A DNA stretch of 64,000 nt. Source: a virus. A program made the translations under genes and the position numbers. This document shows positions 14,983 through 23,810 of this stretch, piece after piece. Positions within the stretch are counted from its first letter, which is position 1, and every line of letters starts with the position of its first letter. The notes beneath the pieces are model-generated. The model saw nothing but the letters and a program-made list of their open reading frames with translations, did not search any database and was not told the DNA's origin. The stretch spans positions 1 through 64,000 of the IMG/VR virus record IMGVR_UViG_3300034104_003784. The stretch is one strand, 5' to 3'.

Positions 14983-17733
14983 ATGCAGGTATATAATGCA
15001 ATGCAAATAAAAAAAGGGGCCAAAGTAGATCATAACCGTCTAGGTAGTGTGACACAGCCTCTACAGTTCATACCTAAAAAAGATAAGGATGATCAATGGG
15101 CAGCTTGGAATCTTGATTGGTTAGAATGGCAAGGATTAAAACAAATCCGTAGAAATGCTAGAAGACTAATGAAAAATTATAAACTAGCTAAAGGTATAAT
15201 TGATAGAACAGATTATATAGTTGAAGAAGATAATGAGTATAGAGATATAATTGAACTTCTTACTAAAGAAGATTCTTCTGCCTTAGAATTAAAGTTTTAT
15301 CCAATCATTCCAAATGTTATTAATGTTCTGGTAGCTGAATTTGCTAAAAGATCAACTAAATTAAGTTATAGAGCTGTTGATGATATTTCTTATAATGAAA
15401 TGCTTGAACAAAAAAGAGCAATGATTGAAGAAACATTAATGTCAGATGCACAAACAAAAATTATATCCGCATTAATTCAACAAGGTTTAGATCCAAATTC
15501 ACCAGAAGCACAAGAACAAATTGCTCCTGATAAAGTTAAATCATTACCTGAGATTGAAAAGTTTTTTCAAAAAGACTATAGATCAATAATTGAACAATGG
15601 GCTAGTCATCAACATAAAGTTGATGTTGAAAGATTTAAAATGGATGAACTTGAGGAAAGAGCATTTAGAGATATGCTTATTACTGATAGAGAGTTCTGGC
15701 ATTTTAGAATGATGGAAGATGATTATGAAGTAGAACTTTGGAATCCTGTTCTTACATTTTATCATAAGTCACCAGATATAAGATATGTATCACAAGCTAA
15801 CTGGGTAGGTAAAACTGAAATGTTTACTCCTTCAGATGTAATTGATAGATTTGGTTATTTAATGAGTGAAGATGAATTAGCCGCATTAGAAGCTATATAT
15901 CCAATTAGATCTGCAGTTTATAATATAGGAGGTCTACAAAATGATGGTGCTTTCTATGATGGTACCAAACCTCATGACTGGAATACTAATATGCCATCAC
16001 TTGCATATAGACAGTATACATCTTTTATGGCGGGTAATGTTCTTGATGGTTCTGATATTATTACTCAAATAATGTCTGAGGGAGAAGACTATTATGACCA
16101 GGGTACTGCTTATCTACTTAGAGTAACTCAAGCTTATTGGAAGTCACAGAAAAAAGTAGGTCATCTAACTAAAGTAACAGAAACAGGTGAAGTGTTAACT
16201 GAAATTATTAGTGAAGATTATACAGTTACAGATAAACCAATATATGATACTAGACTCTTTAAAAACAAGAGTAGAGATAATCTAATTTATGGAGAACATA
16301 TAGATTGGATTTGGATTAATGAAACCTGGGGTGGAATTAAAATTGGACCTAATATTCCTTCATTCTGGGGTATGAATAATCCGGGTGGTTTTACACCTAT
16401 TTATATTGGAGTGAATAGACATAATATAGGACCTGTTAAATTTCAGTTTAAAGGTGACAATAGTTTATATGGTTGTAAACTTCCAGTAGAAGGATCTGTT
16501 TTCTCAGATAGAAATACTAAGTCTACTGCACTTATTGACTTAATGAAACCATACCAGATTGGTTATAACATAGTTAATAATCAAATAGCAGATATCTTAG
16601 TAGATGAATTAGGTACTATCATCATGCTTGACCAGAATACTTTACCAAGACACTCATTAGGAGAAGATTGGGGTAAAGGTAATTTGGCTAAAGCTTATGT
16701 AGCAATGAAGAACTTCCAGATGCTTCCTCTAGATACATCTATCACAAATACAGAGAATGCATTAAACTTCCAACATTTCCAAAAACTAGATCTATCTCAG
16801 ACAGAGAGATTAATGTCAAGGATACAGTTAGCTAACCACTTTAAGCAACAAGCTTATGAAGTAATAGGTGTTAGTCCCCAAAGAATGGGACAGCAGATAG
16901 CTCAAATGACTGCAACTGGAGTAGAACAAGCTACTGCAGCTTCATATGCACAAACAGAAACTTACTTCATGCAGCACTGTGATTACTTAATGCCAAGAGT
17001 TCACCAAATGAGAACTGACTTAGCACAGTATTATCATAGTACAAAACCATCAACAAGACTTACATATATTACTGAAGCTGATGAAAAAGTAACATTCCAA
17101 GTAGATGGCACTGATCTTTTAATGAGAGACTTAAATATATTCTGTAGTACAACTGCAAACCATAGAGCTGTTCTTGAACAACTTAAACAAATGGCTATGC
17201 AAAATAATACTACAGGTGCCTCTGTTTATGATCTTGGTAAAATTGTACAATCAGAATCAATTTCTGAACTTAATACAGTTCTTAAAATGTCTGAGAAAAG
17301 ATTACAAGATCAGAAACAACAAGAAATGCAACAACAACAGCAAATGCAACAAGAACAGTTGGCTTCTCAAGAGAAACAAAAACAAATGGAAATTGATGCA
17401 GCTGCTGCTAGAGATGATAAGATGATTCAGAAAGATATTACTGTAGCTGAAATTAGAGCTGCTGGATATGGATCTATGGCTGATGTTAATCAAAATCAAG
17501 AATCTGACTTTAAAGATGCTATGAAAGAAATTAGAGAAACTGAACAGTATAGAGATCAAACTAATATCCAGAGACAAAAGCAAAGTGACAATATGGTAAT
17601 GCATTCACAAAAAATGAGTATTGAACAACAAAAATTACAAGCACAACAAGATATTGCAAATAAACAGTTAGAAATAGCAAGAGTTAATAAAAATAAGTAT
17701 GATTCTAAATCTTCTGATAAAAAGAAAAAATAG
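14983..17733 (+). CDS. Portal protein
   Basis: 916 residues, directly after TerL. The N-terminal half has the helical, aromatic-rich build of crAss-like portals (WAAWNLDWLEWQGLKQIRRN, NVINVLVAEFAKRSTKLSYR). The middle includes a long HFKQQAYEVIGVSPQRMGQQ helix and an ATGVEQATAASYAQTETYF stem-like segment. The C-terminus is a glutamine-rich coiled coil (about 775-900, QQEMQQQQQMQQEQLASQ) ending in lysines, as expected for a barrel or internal extension. The portal forms the dodecameric DNA entry vertex and docks TerL and the connector ring. Confidence 0.85.
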   Translation: MQVYNAMQIKKGAKVDHNRLGSVTQPLQFIPKKDKDDQWAAWNLDWLEWQGLKQIRRNARRLMKNYKLAKGIIDRTDYIVEEDNEYRDIIELLTKEDSSALELKFYPIIPNVINVLVAEFAKRSTKLSYRAVDDISYNEMLEQKRAMIEETLMSDAQTKIISALIQQGLDPNSPEAQEQIAPDKVKSLPEIEKFFQKDYRSIIEQWASHQHKVDVERFKMDELEERAFRDMLITDREFWHFRMMEDDYEVELWNPVLTFYHKSPDIRYVSQANWVGKTEMFTPSDVIDRFGYLMSEDELAALEAIYPIRSAVYNIGGLQNDGAFYDGTKPHDWNTNMPSLAYRQYTSFMAGNVLDGSDIITQIMSEGEDYYDQGTAYLLRVTQAYWKSQKKVGHLTKVTETGEVLTEIISEDYTVTDKPIYDTRLFKNKSRDNLIYGEHIDWIWINETWGGIKIGPNIPSFWGMNNPGGFTPIYIGVNRHNIGPVKFQFKGDNSLYGCKLPVEGSVFSDRNTKSTALIDLMKPYQIGYNIVNNQIADILVDELGTIIMLDQNTLPRHSLGEDWGKGNLAKAYVAMKNFQMLPLDTSITNTENALNFQHFQKLDLSQTERLMSRIQLANHFKQQAYEVIGVSPQRMGQQIAQMTATGVEQATAASYAQTETYFMQHCDYLMPRVHQMRTDLAQYYHSTKPSTRLTYITEADEKVTFQVDGTDLLMRDLNIFCSTTANHRAVLEQLKQMAMQNNTTGASVYDLGKIVQSESISELNTVLKMSEKRLQDQKQQEMQQQQQMQQEQLASQEKQKQMEIDAAAARDDKMIQKDITVAEIRAAGYGSMADVNQNQESDFKDAMKEIRETEQYRDQTNIQRQKQSDNMVMHSQKMSIEQQKLQAQQDIANKQLEIARVNKNKYDSKSSDKKKK

Positions 17734-17788
17734 GTTTAGCTATATAGTGCAAAAAATTTTTTTTTAGCTTTTAAATTTTCCAAGTTTA

Positions 17789-17804
17789 TTTTGTATATTA
17801 AAGT
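17789..17804 (+). promoter_or_regulatory. Candidate phage promoter motif, copy 2
   Basis: TTTTGTATATTAAAGT lies 20 bases before the scaffold-like gene and matches copy 1 (2373) at 15 of 16 positions. It is followed by AACATAAAACCAACAAC and the ATG at 17824. It would give the scaffold and major capsid genes their own transcript, fitting their high copy number in the virion. Confidence 0.6.
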
Positions 17805-17823
17805 ATAACATAAAACCAACAAC

Positions 17824-19083
17824 ATGGAAACAACCAACAACAAACCTGATGATCAGGTGCAAGATTCTACAACGGTAGAACAAGTAGATGTAGATATTGA
17901 TTCTCTTTTTGGTGTACCTGGTGCTGAAAACATCATGTTACCAGATGATCAAAAAGAACCAGAAAAAAAATCTGTTTTTACTGCGGAGAAAACAGATATG
18001 ACGTTCTTTGATAATCCTGCAACAACTGCTGAAGAAAAACAGGAAGCTGCAGAAAAGAAGATTGAAGTAGAAGAGACCATTAATGAACTTAATGAACTTA
18101 TCTCTCAAGAAGAAGAAGCTGGTAATAAAGGAAGACCAAAGGTTGATAAATCTGGTCTTGCTGAACTTGCAAGTAAAATGATTGAGGAAGGAACTCTAAT
18201 GCCTTTTGATGATGAGAAACCTTTAGAAGAATATACTACTAAAGATTTCAGAGAGTTATTTGAAGCTAACTTCCAAGATAGAGAAGCAAGAATTAGAGAG
18301 AATACTCCAAGAGAATTTTTCCAATCACTTCCTGAAGAACTACAATATGCTGCAAAATATGTAGCTGATGGAGGACAAGACCTTAAAGGTCTATTTAGAA
18401 CTCTTGCACAGGTAGAAGAGATGAGAGAATTAGATCCCTCTAATGAGTATGATCAAGCTGAAATAGCAAGACAGTATTTATACGCAACTAACTTTGGAAC
18501 TCCAGAAGAAATTGAAGAAGAAATTGAAGACTGGAACCAACTAGGTAGACTACAACAAAAGGCTCAACAGTTTAAACCAAAGTTAGATAAAATGCAAGAG
18601 AGTATAGTGAATAGACAACTTGCAGAACAAGAGTATAAAAAACAACAACAAGCTGAACAAGCTAGAGCTTATCAAGATAATGTTTATAATACACTTTCAG
18701 TTGGTGAATTAGGTGGTGTTAGACTAGATAGAAAAGTTCAAAGTGCATTATACTCTGGATTAGTGCAACCTAATTATCCTTCTATTTCAGGTAGACCTAC
18801 AAACTTACTTGGACACTTGTTAGAGAAGTATCAGTTTGTAGAGCCAAGACATGATCTTATTGCTGAAGCTCTTTGGTTACTTTCTGATCCAGATGGATAC
18901 AGATCTAAAATCAAAGATCAAGGTAGTAGACAAGCTGTAGAAAAAACAGTAAGGCAATTAAAAACTGAAGAAAGTAGAAAAAATACTTCTTCAAATGGTG
19001 TTGAACAAGAAGAAAGGCCAAAGCCTTATTCTAAAGCAACAAGAACAATCAGCCGTCAAAACAATATGTTTAAACGGTTTTAA
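17824..19083 (+). CDS. Scaffold-like protein upstream of the major capsid gene
   Basis: 419 residues. The first 90 are acidic and disordered-looking (VDVDIDSLFGVPGAENIMLP, EEKQEAAEKKIEVEETINEL). The middle is a charged helical region (LDPSNEYDQAEIARQYLYAT, EEIEEEIEDWNQLGRLQQKA) with a long coiled coil (about 235-285). The C-terminal part is more compact, ending basic (TISRQNNMFKRF). An acidic coiled-coil protein encoded just before the major capsid protein is typical of phage scaffolds. The start sits behind an ACCAACAAC leader. A minor capsid or internal protein is the alternative. Confidence 0.55.
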   Translation: METTNNKPDDQVQDSTTVEQVDVDIDSLFGVPGAENIMLPDDQKEPEKKSVFTAEKTDMTFFDNPATTAEEKQEAAEKKIEVEETINELNELISQEEEAGNKGRPKVDKSGLAELASKMIEEGTLMPFDDEKPLEEYTTKDFRELFEANFQDREARIRENTPREFFQSLPEELQYAAKYVADGGQDLKGLFRTLAQVEEMRELDPSNEYDQAEIARQYLYATNFGTPEEIEEEIEDWNQLGRLQQKAQQFKPKLDKMQESIVNRQLAEQEYKKQQQAEQARAYQDNVYNTLSVGELGGVRLDRKVQSALYSGLVQPNYPSISGRPTNLLGHLLEKYQFVEPRHDLIAEALWLLSDPDGYRSKIKDQGSRQAVEKTVRQLKTEESRKNTSSNGVEQEERPKPYSKATRTISRQNNMFKRF

Positions 19084-19111
19084 TTAGTAACAATTTAAAA
19101 ACAAATAAAAA

Positions 19112-20731
19112 ATGGCAACTCCAGTTTTAAACAATGGGATATTCCTCCGGGATACCGCTTATCAAGCAAGTTCTCATGTGGATTCTTACCACTTGGTGAA
19201 CATGCTGAAGGATGCTGAGCCTATGGATTTAGGTCCAGTAGACCTTTGGGCTATGGCTCAAAAAGTAGAAATGCCTCTTTACCAAATGTCAAGCTTTGGT
19301 GGCAAAAATGTAATTCAAGTAGATAATGCTCGTGGAGAGTATAGATGGCAGACTCCTGTCTCTATTGATCTTCCTTACATTGTTGAAGACATTGAGCCAA
19401 ACACTGCATTCAAAGGTACTGATGGTTCTACATTTAGAATTAAACTTAACAGACGTGAATTTGGACATGGTGATATCATCACTTATGACAAATACAACGG
19501 AGTTGAGATGTACATTACAGATGAAGATATTCTTCCATTAGGTGATGGTTATGTTTACACAGTTCAATTGGTAAACAATGATAACTTCAAATATTTGGAT
19601 AACAAGTACTTAACTAATGGTACTAAAGTTTTCCGTAAAGGTTCTGCTAGAGGAGAATATGGTGAAAGATTTTCTGACATCACAACAAGAACTTCATTCC
19701 GTGAGTTCTACAACTTTGTTGGTGGTGCTGAAGCTCATGTTCACTATTCTATCTCATCTCGTGCTGACTTGATGATTAAAGGTGGAATGAATGCAGATGG
19801 TACAGTTCCTGTAACTGAGATCTGGAGAACATTTGACAAGTCTATTCAAGATCCTTCTGTAGCTTCATTAGAAGATATGATTAAGGTAATGGGTAAAGAC
19901 AAAGTTAAAAGAGCATTTGATAATGGTGATTTATCAAGAACTTTCTTAACTCAAATGGAAGCAGCTCACCTTTCTAAAATTGCAACTGACATTGAGACTT
20001 ATTTAATGTGGGGACAAGGAGGTAGAGTACGTCAAGATGGTCCAGATGATATTAGATTATCTGTGGGTCTTTGGAGACAGTTAGATAACTCATTCAAAAG
20101 AGTATACAACAAAAATAACTTTACATTGGATTTATTCCGTGGAGAGATCTACAACTTCTTCAATGGTAAAGTTGAATTCCAAGGTCCAGATCCAAAACGT
20201 AGTTTAGTTGTACAAACAGGTATGGGTGGAATGAGAATGGTAAATGAAGCTATCAAAAGAGAAGCTGTTGCTTCTGGTCTATTGATTCAGGCTGCTGATA
20301 TCGGTGCAATCACTGGTAAAGGTATGGACTTGAACTTTGGATTTGCTTACACTTCATATGTAATTCCTTTCTTGGCAAATGTTAAGTTTGTATTGAACCC
20401 TGCATTTGACAACATCCATACAAATGATATTGAGAACCCAATCATTGATGGTTTCCCATTATCTTCTTACTCATTCATTATCTTTGATATCACTGATAAT
20501 ACTAATGACAATATCTTCTTATTGAAATTGTCTTGGGATAATCAATTGAAATGGTGGTATCAAAATGGTACTATGGACTACATGGGACGTACACAAGGAT
20601 TCCAGTCTTCTGGACAATTCAATGGGTACCGAGTTATGATGTCTCAAACCATGCCAGCTATCTGGGTTAAGGATCCAACTAAAGTCCTTAAGATTGTTAT
20701 GAGAAACCCTGTTACAGGAGGATCATTCTAA
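19112..20731 (+). CDS. Major capsid protein
   Basis: 539 residues. The sequence follows the crAss-like major capsid pattern: MATPVLNNGIFLRDTAYQAS, DLGPVDLWAMAQKVEMPLYQ, NARGEYRWQTPVSIDLPYIV, a GSARGEYGERFSDI segment, and a C-terminus dense in beta strands (GYRVMMSQTMPAIWVKDPTK). An HK97 fold is inferred from family knowledge. The gene uses more C-ending and CGT codons than its neighbours, which fits high expression. It lies between the scaffold-like gene and a strong terminator. About 28 bases, ending AAATAAAAA, precede the ATG. Confidence 0.9.
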   Translation: MATPVLNNGIFLRDTAYQASSHVDSYHLVNMLKDAEPMDLGPVDLWAMAQKVEMPLYQMSSFGGKNVIQVDNARGEYRWQTPVSIDLPYIVEDIEPNTAFKGTDGSTFRIKLNRREFGHGDIITYDKYNGVEMYITDEDILPLGDGYVYTVQLVNNDNFKYLDNKYLTNGTKVFRKGSARGEYGERFSDITTRTSFREFYNFVGGAEAHVHYSISSRADLMIKGGMNADGTVPVTEIWRTFDKSIQDPSVASLEDMIKVMGKDKVKRAFDNGDLSRTFLTQMEAAHLSKIATDIETYLMWGQGGRVRQDGPDDIRLSVGLWRQLDNSFKRVYNKNNFTLDLFRGEIYNFFNGKVEFQGPDPKRSLVVQTGMGGMRMVNEAIKREAVASGLLIQAADIGAITGKGMDLNFGFAYTSYVIPFLANVKFVLNPAFDNIHTNDIENPIIDGFPLSSYSFIIFDITDNTNDNIFLLKLSWDNQLKWWYQNGTMDYMGRTQGFQSSGQFNGYRVMMSQTMPAIWVKDPTKVLKIVMRNPVTGGSF

Positions 20732-20751
20732 TCTACTCTATATAAAAAACA

Positions 20752-20776
20752 GGGAGGGGGTAACTCCTCCCTTTTT
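20752..20776 (+). terminator. Rho-independent terminator after the major capsid gene
   Basis: GGGAGG pairs with CCTCCC around GGGTAACT, followed by TTTTT. It is G/C-rich and stands out in this A/T-rich genome. Confidence 0.85.
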
Positions 20777-20814
20777 ACTTAAGATTTAATAACCAACAAA
20801 TAAAAACCAACAAA

Positions 20815-21837
20815 ATGGAAACAACAGATTTTACAATGGTTGAAGTAGGAGTAGGCAGCATCAAAAAAACATCAATTGCTGTTAGACCTTACTTTGACAA
20901 ACAAGCTACTAACATGGGGTTAGAAGAATATGGTATGAGTCTTTTTGACGGAGTAACTCATAATGAGCAACTTGCTTGTTTAGAGAATAATGGTGTCATA
21001 AGATATATCACAGGATTAAATGAATTTGCTCCTGAAATTAAACTTTTAGATCCAGAACTTAAAGAAGCAAGAATAAGAGAAATTAGAACTTCAATTGCTG
21101 AATTAGAAAAAGAGTTAGCTGCAAATATTATTGATGTTGATGATAAAGATTTTTGGAACAAAGTAAAATTACTTAAACCTGACAATTCAGAATTTTGGAA
21201 TAAAATAGAAATGTCATGTGGTAATGAACCAGTATATCTTGATCCTCTTAAACCATTTGATAGAATTAAACTTCATGCTATTGAAGCAGGAGGATTTGCA
21301 ATGATATCAAAAAGTTATGATGATGCAAGATCTAAAGCTGTTCCACCTAAATTTTATTTAGATAAAGAAGAAGAAACTGTAATGGTAAGAACTGAATACA
21401 AAAAAATCAGAAACAAAGCTTACTCAGAATTACAAAAATTATATGATAAAAACAGTACTAAATTATTTTACATTGCTAAAGTAGTTGATGCAAACTCTAC
21501 ACAGTATAGAAAATCAACACCATTGGATGTTATCTATGAAAATATGGATAGATATATTTCAGGAGATGGTGCTGAATCTAACAAAGAAAGAGCAGCAAAA
21601 ACATTTATTGATGCAGTTAATTTAGATATGGAAACACTAAAAATTAAATCAATTGTACGTGATTCCAGTTTTTTTAAGTATATTATTAATAAGCCTGATG
21701 GATATATCTACCATGCTAAGTCAAATAGCTTACTAGGTAGAAATGTATCTGATGTTATTGAACACTTAAAAAATCCTTTACATGAGGATCTTTTAAAGGA
21801 TCTTAACCAAGCTTGTGAGAAATATTGGAACACTTAA
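20815..21837 (+). CDS. Hypothetical protein downstream of the major capsid gene
   Basis: 340 residues, soluble and mixed alpha/beta. The first 70 residues may form a beta domain (TMVEVGVGSIKKTSIAVRPY). Residues 83-110 are a charged coiled-coil helix (KEARIREIRTSIAELEKELA). The C-terminal half holds KIKSIVRDSSFFKYIINKPD and GYIYHAKSNSLLGRNVSDVI. Two ACCAACA copies (20792 and 20806) precede the start. Position suggests an auxiliary capsid or assembly protein; sequence gives no function. Confidence 0.5.
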   Translation: METTDFTMVEVGVGSIKKTSIAVRPYFDKQATNMGLEEYGMSLFDGVTHNEQLACLENNGVIRYITGLNEFAPEIKLLDPELKEARIREIRTSIAELEKELAANIIDVDDKDFWNKVKLLKPDNSEFWNKIEMSCGNEPVYLDPLKPFDRIKLHAIEAGGFAMISKSYDDARSKAVPPKFYLDKEEETVMVRTEYKKIRNKAYSELQKLYDKNSTKLFYIAKVVDANSTQYRKSTPLDVIYENMDRYISGDGAESNKERAAKTFIDAVNLDMETLKIKSIVRDSSFFKYIINKPDGYIYHAKSNSLLGRNVSDVIEHLKNPLHEDLLKDLNQACEKYWNT

Positions 21838-21849
21838 ATTAAAAATAAA

Positions 21850-22161
21850 ATGGCAACAGAACCTAAATGTCCAATGGGAATGTCTTGGGATCCTTCATCA
21901 AAAAAATGTGTGAAACCTGGAACTCCTGATACACCATTAGACAAATTAAAAAAAGAAAAAGAAAGAATGCTTAAAACTAAATTCAAAACTGGTGGTATGG
22001 TAAATGCTAATGCTAACCTAAAAGCAACAGCAACTGCTGGATCTAAAGGTGTTAAAGCTGGAGTTAATCCTAAAGCTGCTGCATCTACTACAGCTAAGAA
22101 ACCTTCTAAGCCAAGAAGTAAAGCTCCTAAGAAAGCTAAACCAGTAAAAACTAATGGCTAA
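21850..22161 (+). CDS. Small lysine/alanine-rich protein with a K-T-G-G motif
   Basis: 103 residues. The N-terminus, CPMGMSWDPSSKKCVKPGTP, has two cysteines spaced like a small metal or disulfide loop. It is followed by a lysine-rich helix with FKTGGMVNANANLKATATAG and a very basic tail (KKPSKPRSKAPKKAKPVKTNG). The tail resembles histone-like or condensing peptides. It is the first member of a run of small basic genes up to 24104. Its stop overlaps the next short gene. Confidence 0.5.
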   Translation: MATEPKCPMGMSWDPSSKKCVKPGTPDTPLDKLKKEKERMLKTKFKTGGMVNANANLKATATAGSKGVKAGVNPKAAASTTAKKPSKPRSKAPKKAKPVKTNG

Positions 22162-22309
22162 AGAATTGATAAAAAGAAAAGACGGTAGTTATTCCCAGAG
22201 AGGTCTCTGGGATAACATCCGTGCTGCTAAGGGTTCTGGTAAGAAACCTACTAAGGAAATGCTTAAGCAGGAAAAGAAAATTAAAGCAACTACTAAAAAG
22301 AAAAAGTAA
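22154..22309 (+). CDS. Very small basic protein with RGLWDNIRA motif
   Basis: 51 residues, starting at ATG 22154 (overlapping the previous stop by 8 bases) and ending at TAA 22307-22309, which overlaps the next ATG. The sequence is MAKELIKRKDGSYSQRGLWD followed by NIRAAKGSGKKPTKEMLKQ and a poly-lysine end. The R-G-L-W-D-N-I-R-A phrase followed by K-x-P-T/A is a recurring motif in tiny phage proteins from many environments. Its role is unknown. The frame fills the gap between two packed genes exactly, which supports that it is real. Confidence 0.65.
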   Translation: MAKELIKRKDGSYSQRGLWDNIRAAKGSGKKPTKEMLKQEKKIKATTKKKK

Positions 22310-22536
22310 TGGCAATTAAAAAAACAACAACTAGAAAAGCACCTGCAAAGAAATCATCTTCACTTGGTATTTCTATTTCAGGACCTGCAAAGGCAGAAAT
22401 GAGAAAATGGGAAATTGAATCTGACTTGAATGCATTAAAAAGAGCAGAGGAAATTAGAAAGGATGCTAAAAGAATGAGAGATGTGCAAAATCTTGCTAAA
22501 GAACAAATGAATGTTTTAAAAAACTTCAGTAAGTAA
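22309..22536 (+). CDS. Small basic coiled-coil protein
   Basis: 75 residues: a lysine/threonine-rich head (IKKTTTRKAPAKKSSSLGIS) and a long charged helix (AKAEMRKWEIESDLNALKRA, EEIRKDAKRMRDVQNLAKEQ). It is coupled to both neighbours by overlap or two-base spacing. No known domain. The composition suits an internal capsid or DNA-associated protein, inferred only from its neighbourhood. Confidence 0.5.
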   Translation: MAIKKTTTRKAPAKKSSSLGISISGPAKAEMRKWEIESDLNALKRAEEIRKDAKRMRDVQNLAKEQMNVLKNFSK

Positions 22537-22538
22537 TT

Positions 22539-22820
22539 ATGGCAAAGTCTCCAGCATGGCAAAGAAAAGAAGGTAAGAATTCAGAAGGAGGTCTTAATGC
22601 TAAAGGAGTGGCTTCTTATAGAGCGGCTAATCCTGGTAGTAAACTTAAGACAGCTGTAACTACAAAACCTTCTAAACTTGATCCAGATAGTAAGTCTGCT
22701 AAAAGAAGAAAATCTTTTTGTGCTAGGATGAGTGGGATGAAGAAAAAACTAACAAGCTCAAAGACAGCTAATGATCCTGATTCAAGGATTAATAAGTCTT
22801 TAAGAAAATGGAACTGTTAA
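22539..22820 (+). CDS. DUF6321-type small basic phage protein
   Basis: 93 residues. The order PAWQRKEGKNSEGGLNAKGV, ASYRAANPGSKLKTAV, RRKSFCARMSGMKKKLT and the ending INKSLRKWNC is the signature of a widespread small phage protein family (DUF6321 type), also known from marine phages. Its function has not been described as far as I know. The conserved cysteines (in SFCARM and the final C) and many lysines suggest nucleic-acid contact. It lies in the small basic gene run. Confidence 0.75.
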   Translation: MAKSPAWQRKEGKNSEGGLNAKGVASYRAANPGSKLKTAVTTKPSKLDPDSKSAKRRKSFCARMSGMKKKLTSSKTANDPDSRINKSLRKWNC

Positions 22821-22830
22821 TTTATATATT

Positions 22831-23175
22831 ATGAAATCAATGATTAAAAAAACTGTTAAACCAGTTAAAAAAATGAAAGAAGGTGGTGCAAAAAAATGTC
22901 CACCTGGATATTGTCCTGCTGGTGGGGCAGGTGCAGGTGGTGGTTGTGTATATTGTGGTGGTGCAAAGTGGGCTGGAAGAATTCTTAGTGCTGGTTTTAC
23001 TGCTTTAGGTAATAAAGTATTTAAGGATGCTTCAAAAAAATCTGCAGAAAAAGCTGCTGCTAAAAAAGCAGAAGAAGCTGCTCAGAATACACCTGCCGCA
23101 AAATTTACAAAAGGTCTTGAGAATAAATTAAAAACTCAAAAAAGAGGTGGTGTTGTTAAATCTAAAAAGAAATAA
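22831..23175 (+). CDS. Small basic protein with K-E-G-G and K-R-G-G motifs and a Cys/Gly cluster
   Basis: 114 residues. KKMKEGGAKKCPPGYCPAGG (about 14-33) continues into a Gly-rich stretch and CVYCGGAKW, giving four closely spaced cysteines that could bind a metal. A helical middle, SKKSAEKAAAKKAEEAAQN, follows, then TQKRGGVVKSKKK at the end. K-x-G-G therefore occurs at both ends, as in other proteins here. No enzyme motif. It is spaced three bases from the next gene. Confidence 0.5.
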   Translation: MKSMIKKTVKPVKKMKEGGAKKCPPGYCPAGGAGAGGGCVYCGGAKWAGRILSAGFTALGNKVFKDASKKSAEKAAAKKAEEAAQNTPAAKFTKGLENKLKTQKRGGVVKSKKK

Positions 23176-23177
23176 TC

Positions 23178-23402
23178 ATGAAAAAGTTAGGTTGCGCTAA
23201 ATGTGGTGGTGCCATGAAAAAAATGAAAAATGGTGGACAAACTATTGTTGGTATGCCTGGCTATAATGCTACTATTAGACCAATGCAAATGAAAAGTGGT
23301 GGTGTTACAAAAAATGCTAAGTTAGCTGCAGTAGCTAAACCTAAAAATAAAATTACAAGAGCTGATGTTCTTACAAGAATACTTAAGAAGAAAAAAGGTT
23401 AG
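23178..23402 (+). CDS. Small basic protein with K-N-G-G and K-S-G-G motifs
   Basis: 74 residues. It begins MKKLGCAKCGGAMKKMKNGG with a C-x-x-C-G-G pair, then has MPGYNATIRPMQMKSGGV and a basic C-terminal helix (ITRADVLTRILKKKKG). It combines a C-x-x-C pair with two double-glycine tags. It looks like a shortened relative of the preceding protein (shared K-K-M-K-x-G-G and C-x-x-C-G-G), perhaps an ancient duplication. Function unknown. Confidence 0.5.
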   Translation: MKKLGCAKCGGAMKKMKNGGQTIVGMPGYNATIRPMQMKSGGVTKNAKLAAVAKPKNKITRADVLTRILKKKKG

Positions 23403-23404
23403 TT

Positions 23405-23809
23405 ATGGGTTTAAAAGATTCTGATAAGCCTAAGAAGAAGAAAATATACAAACAAGTATTTATTTCTCCTGACCGTAACTATAAAAGAAAATATGTTGGT
23501 TATGATGATGGCTCAGAAAAATCTAAAGAAACTAGAACTGTTAGAGGTATGATTAAAGGGGTTCCAAAAAAGAATCCCTTATCAAGACCTCAGATGGATC
23601 CTGATAAACTTGAGCAATTGTTAACACCAGTACAACCAAGTAATGAGTTGACTATGAAGAAAAAAGGTGGAGCAGTAGATAAGAAGTGGATACAGAAAGC
23701 AGTTAACCCTAAACATAAAGGTTACTGTACTCCAATGTCAAAACCTACATGCACACCCAAAAGAAAAGCTCTTGCTAGAACATTTAAAAAAATGGCTAAA
23801 AATAAATAA
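23405..23809 (+). CDS. Small basic protein with 'WIQKAVNPKHKGYCTPM' domain
   Basis: 134 residues. The C-terminal domain, KKWIQKAVNPKHKGYCTPM then KPTCTPKRKALARTFKKMAK, is a small basic motif seen in many phages: a W-I-Q-K-A start, then G-x-C/L-x-x, then K-R-K-A-L-A-x-T-F-K-K. It is preceded by the tag MKKKGGAVD. The N-terminal half is charged (KKKKIYKQVFISPDRNYKRK). The two cysteines and the high lysine content could support metal or DNA binding. Its role in the virion is unknown. Confidence 0.6.
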   Translation: MGLKDSDKPKKKKIYKQVFISPDRNYKRKYVGYDDGSEKSKETRTVRGMIKGVPKKNPLSRPQMDPDKLEQLLTPVQPSNELTMKKKGGAVDKKWIQKAVNPKHKGYCTPMSKPTCTPKRKALARTFKKMAKNK

Positions 23810-23810
23810 T

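Noticed and set aside
17174-17425. Plus-strand frame of asparagine/lysine-rich peptide within the portal gene
   Set aside because: It is an out-of-frame reading of the CAA/AAA-rich glutamine tract of the portal coiled coil.
17734-17788. A/T-rich hairpin after the portal gene as a terminator
   Set aside because: AAAAAATTTTTT can pair, but there is no G/C-containing stem, so termination there is doubtful.
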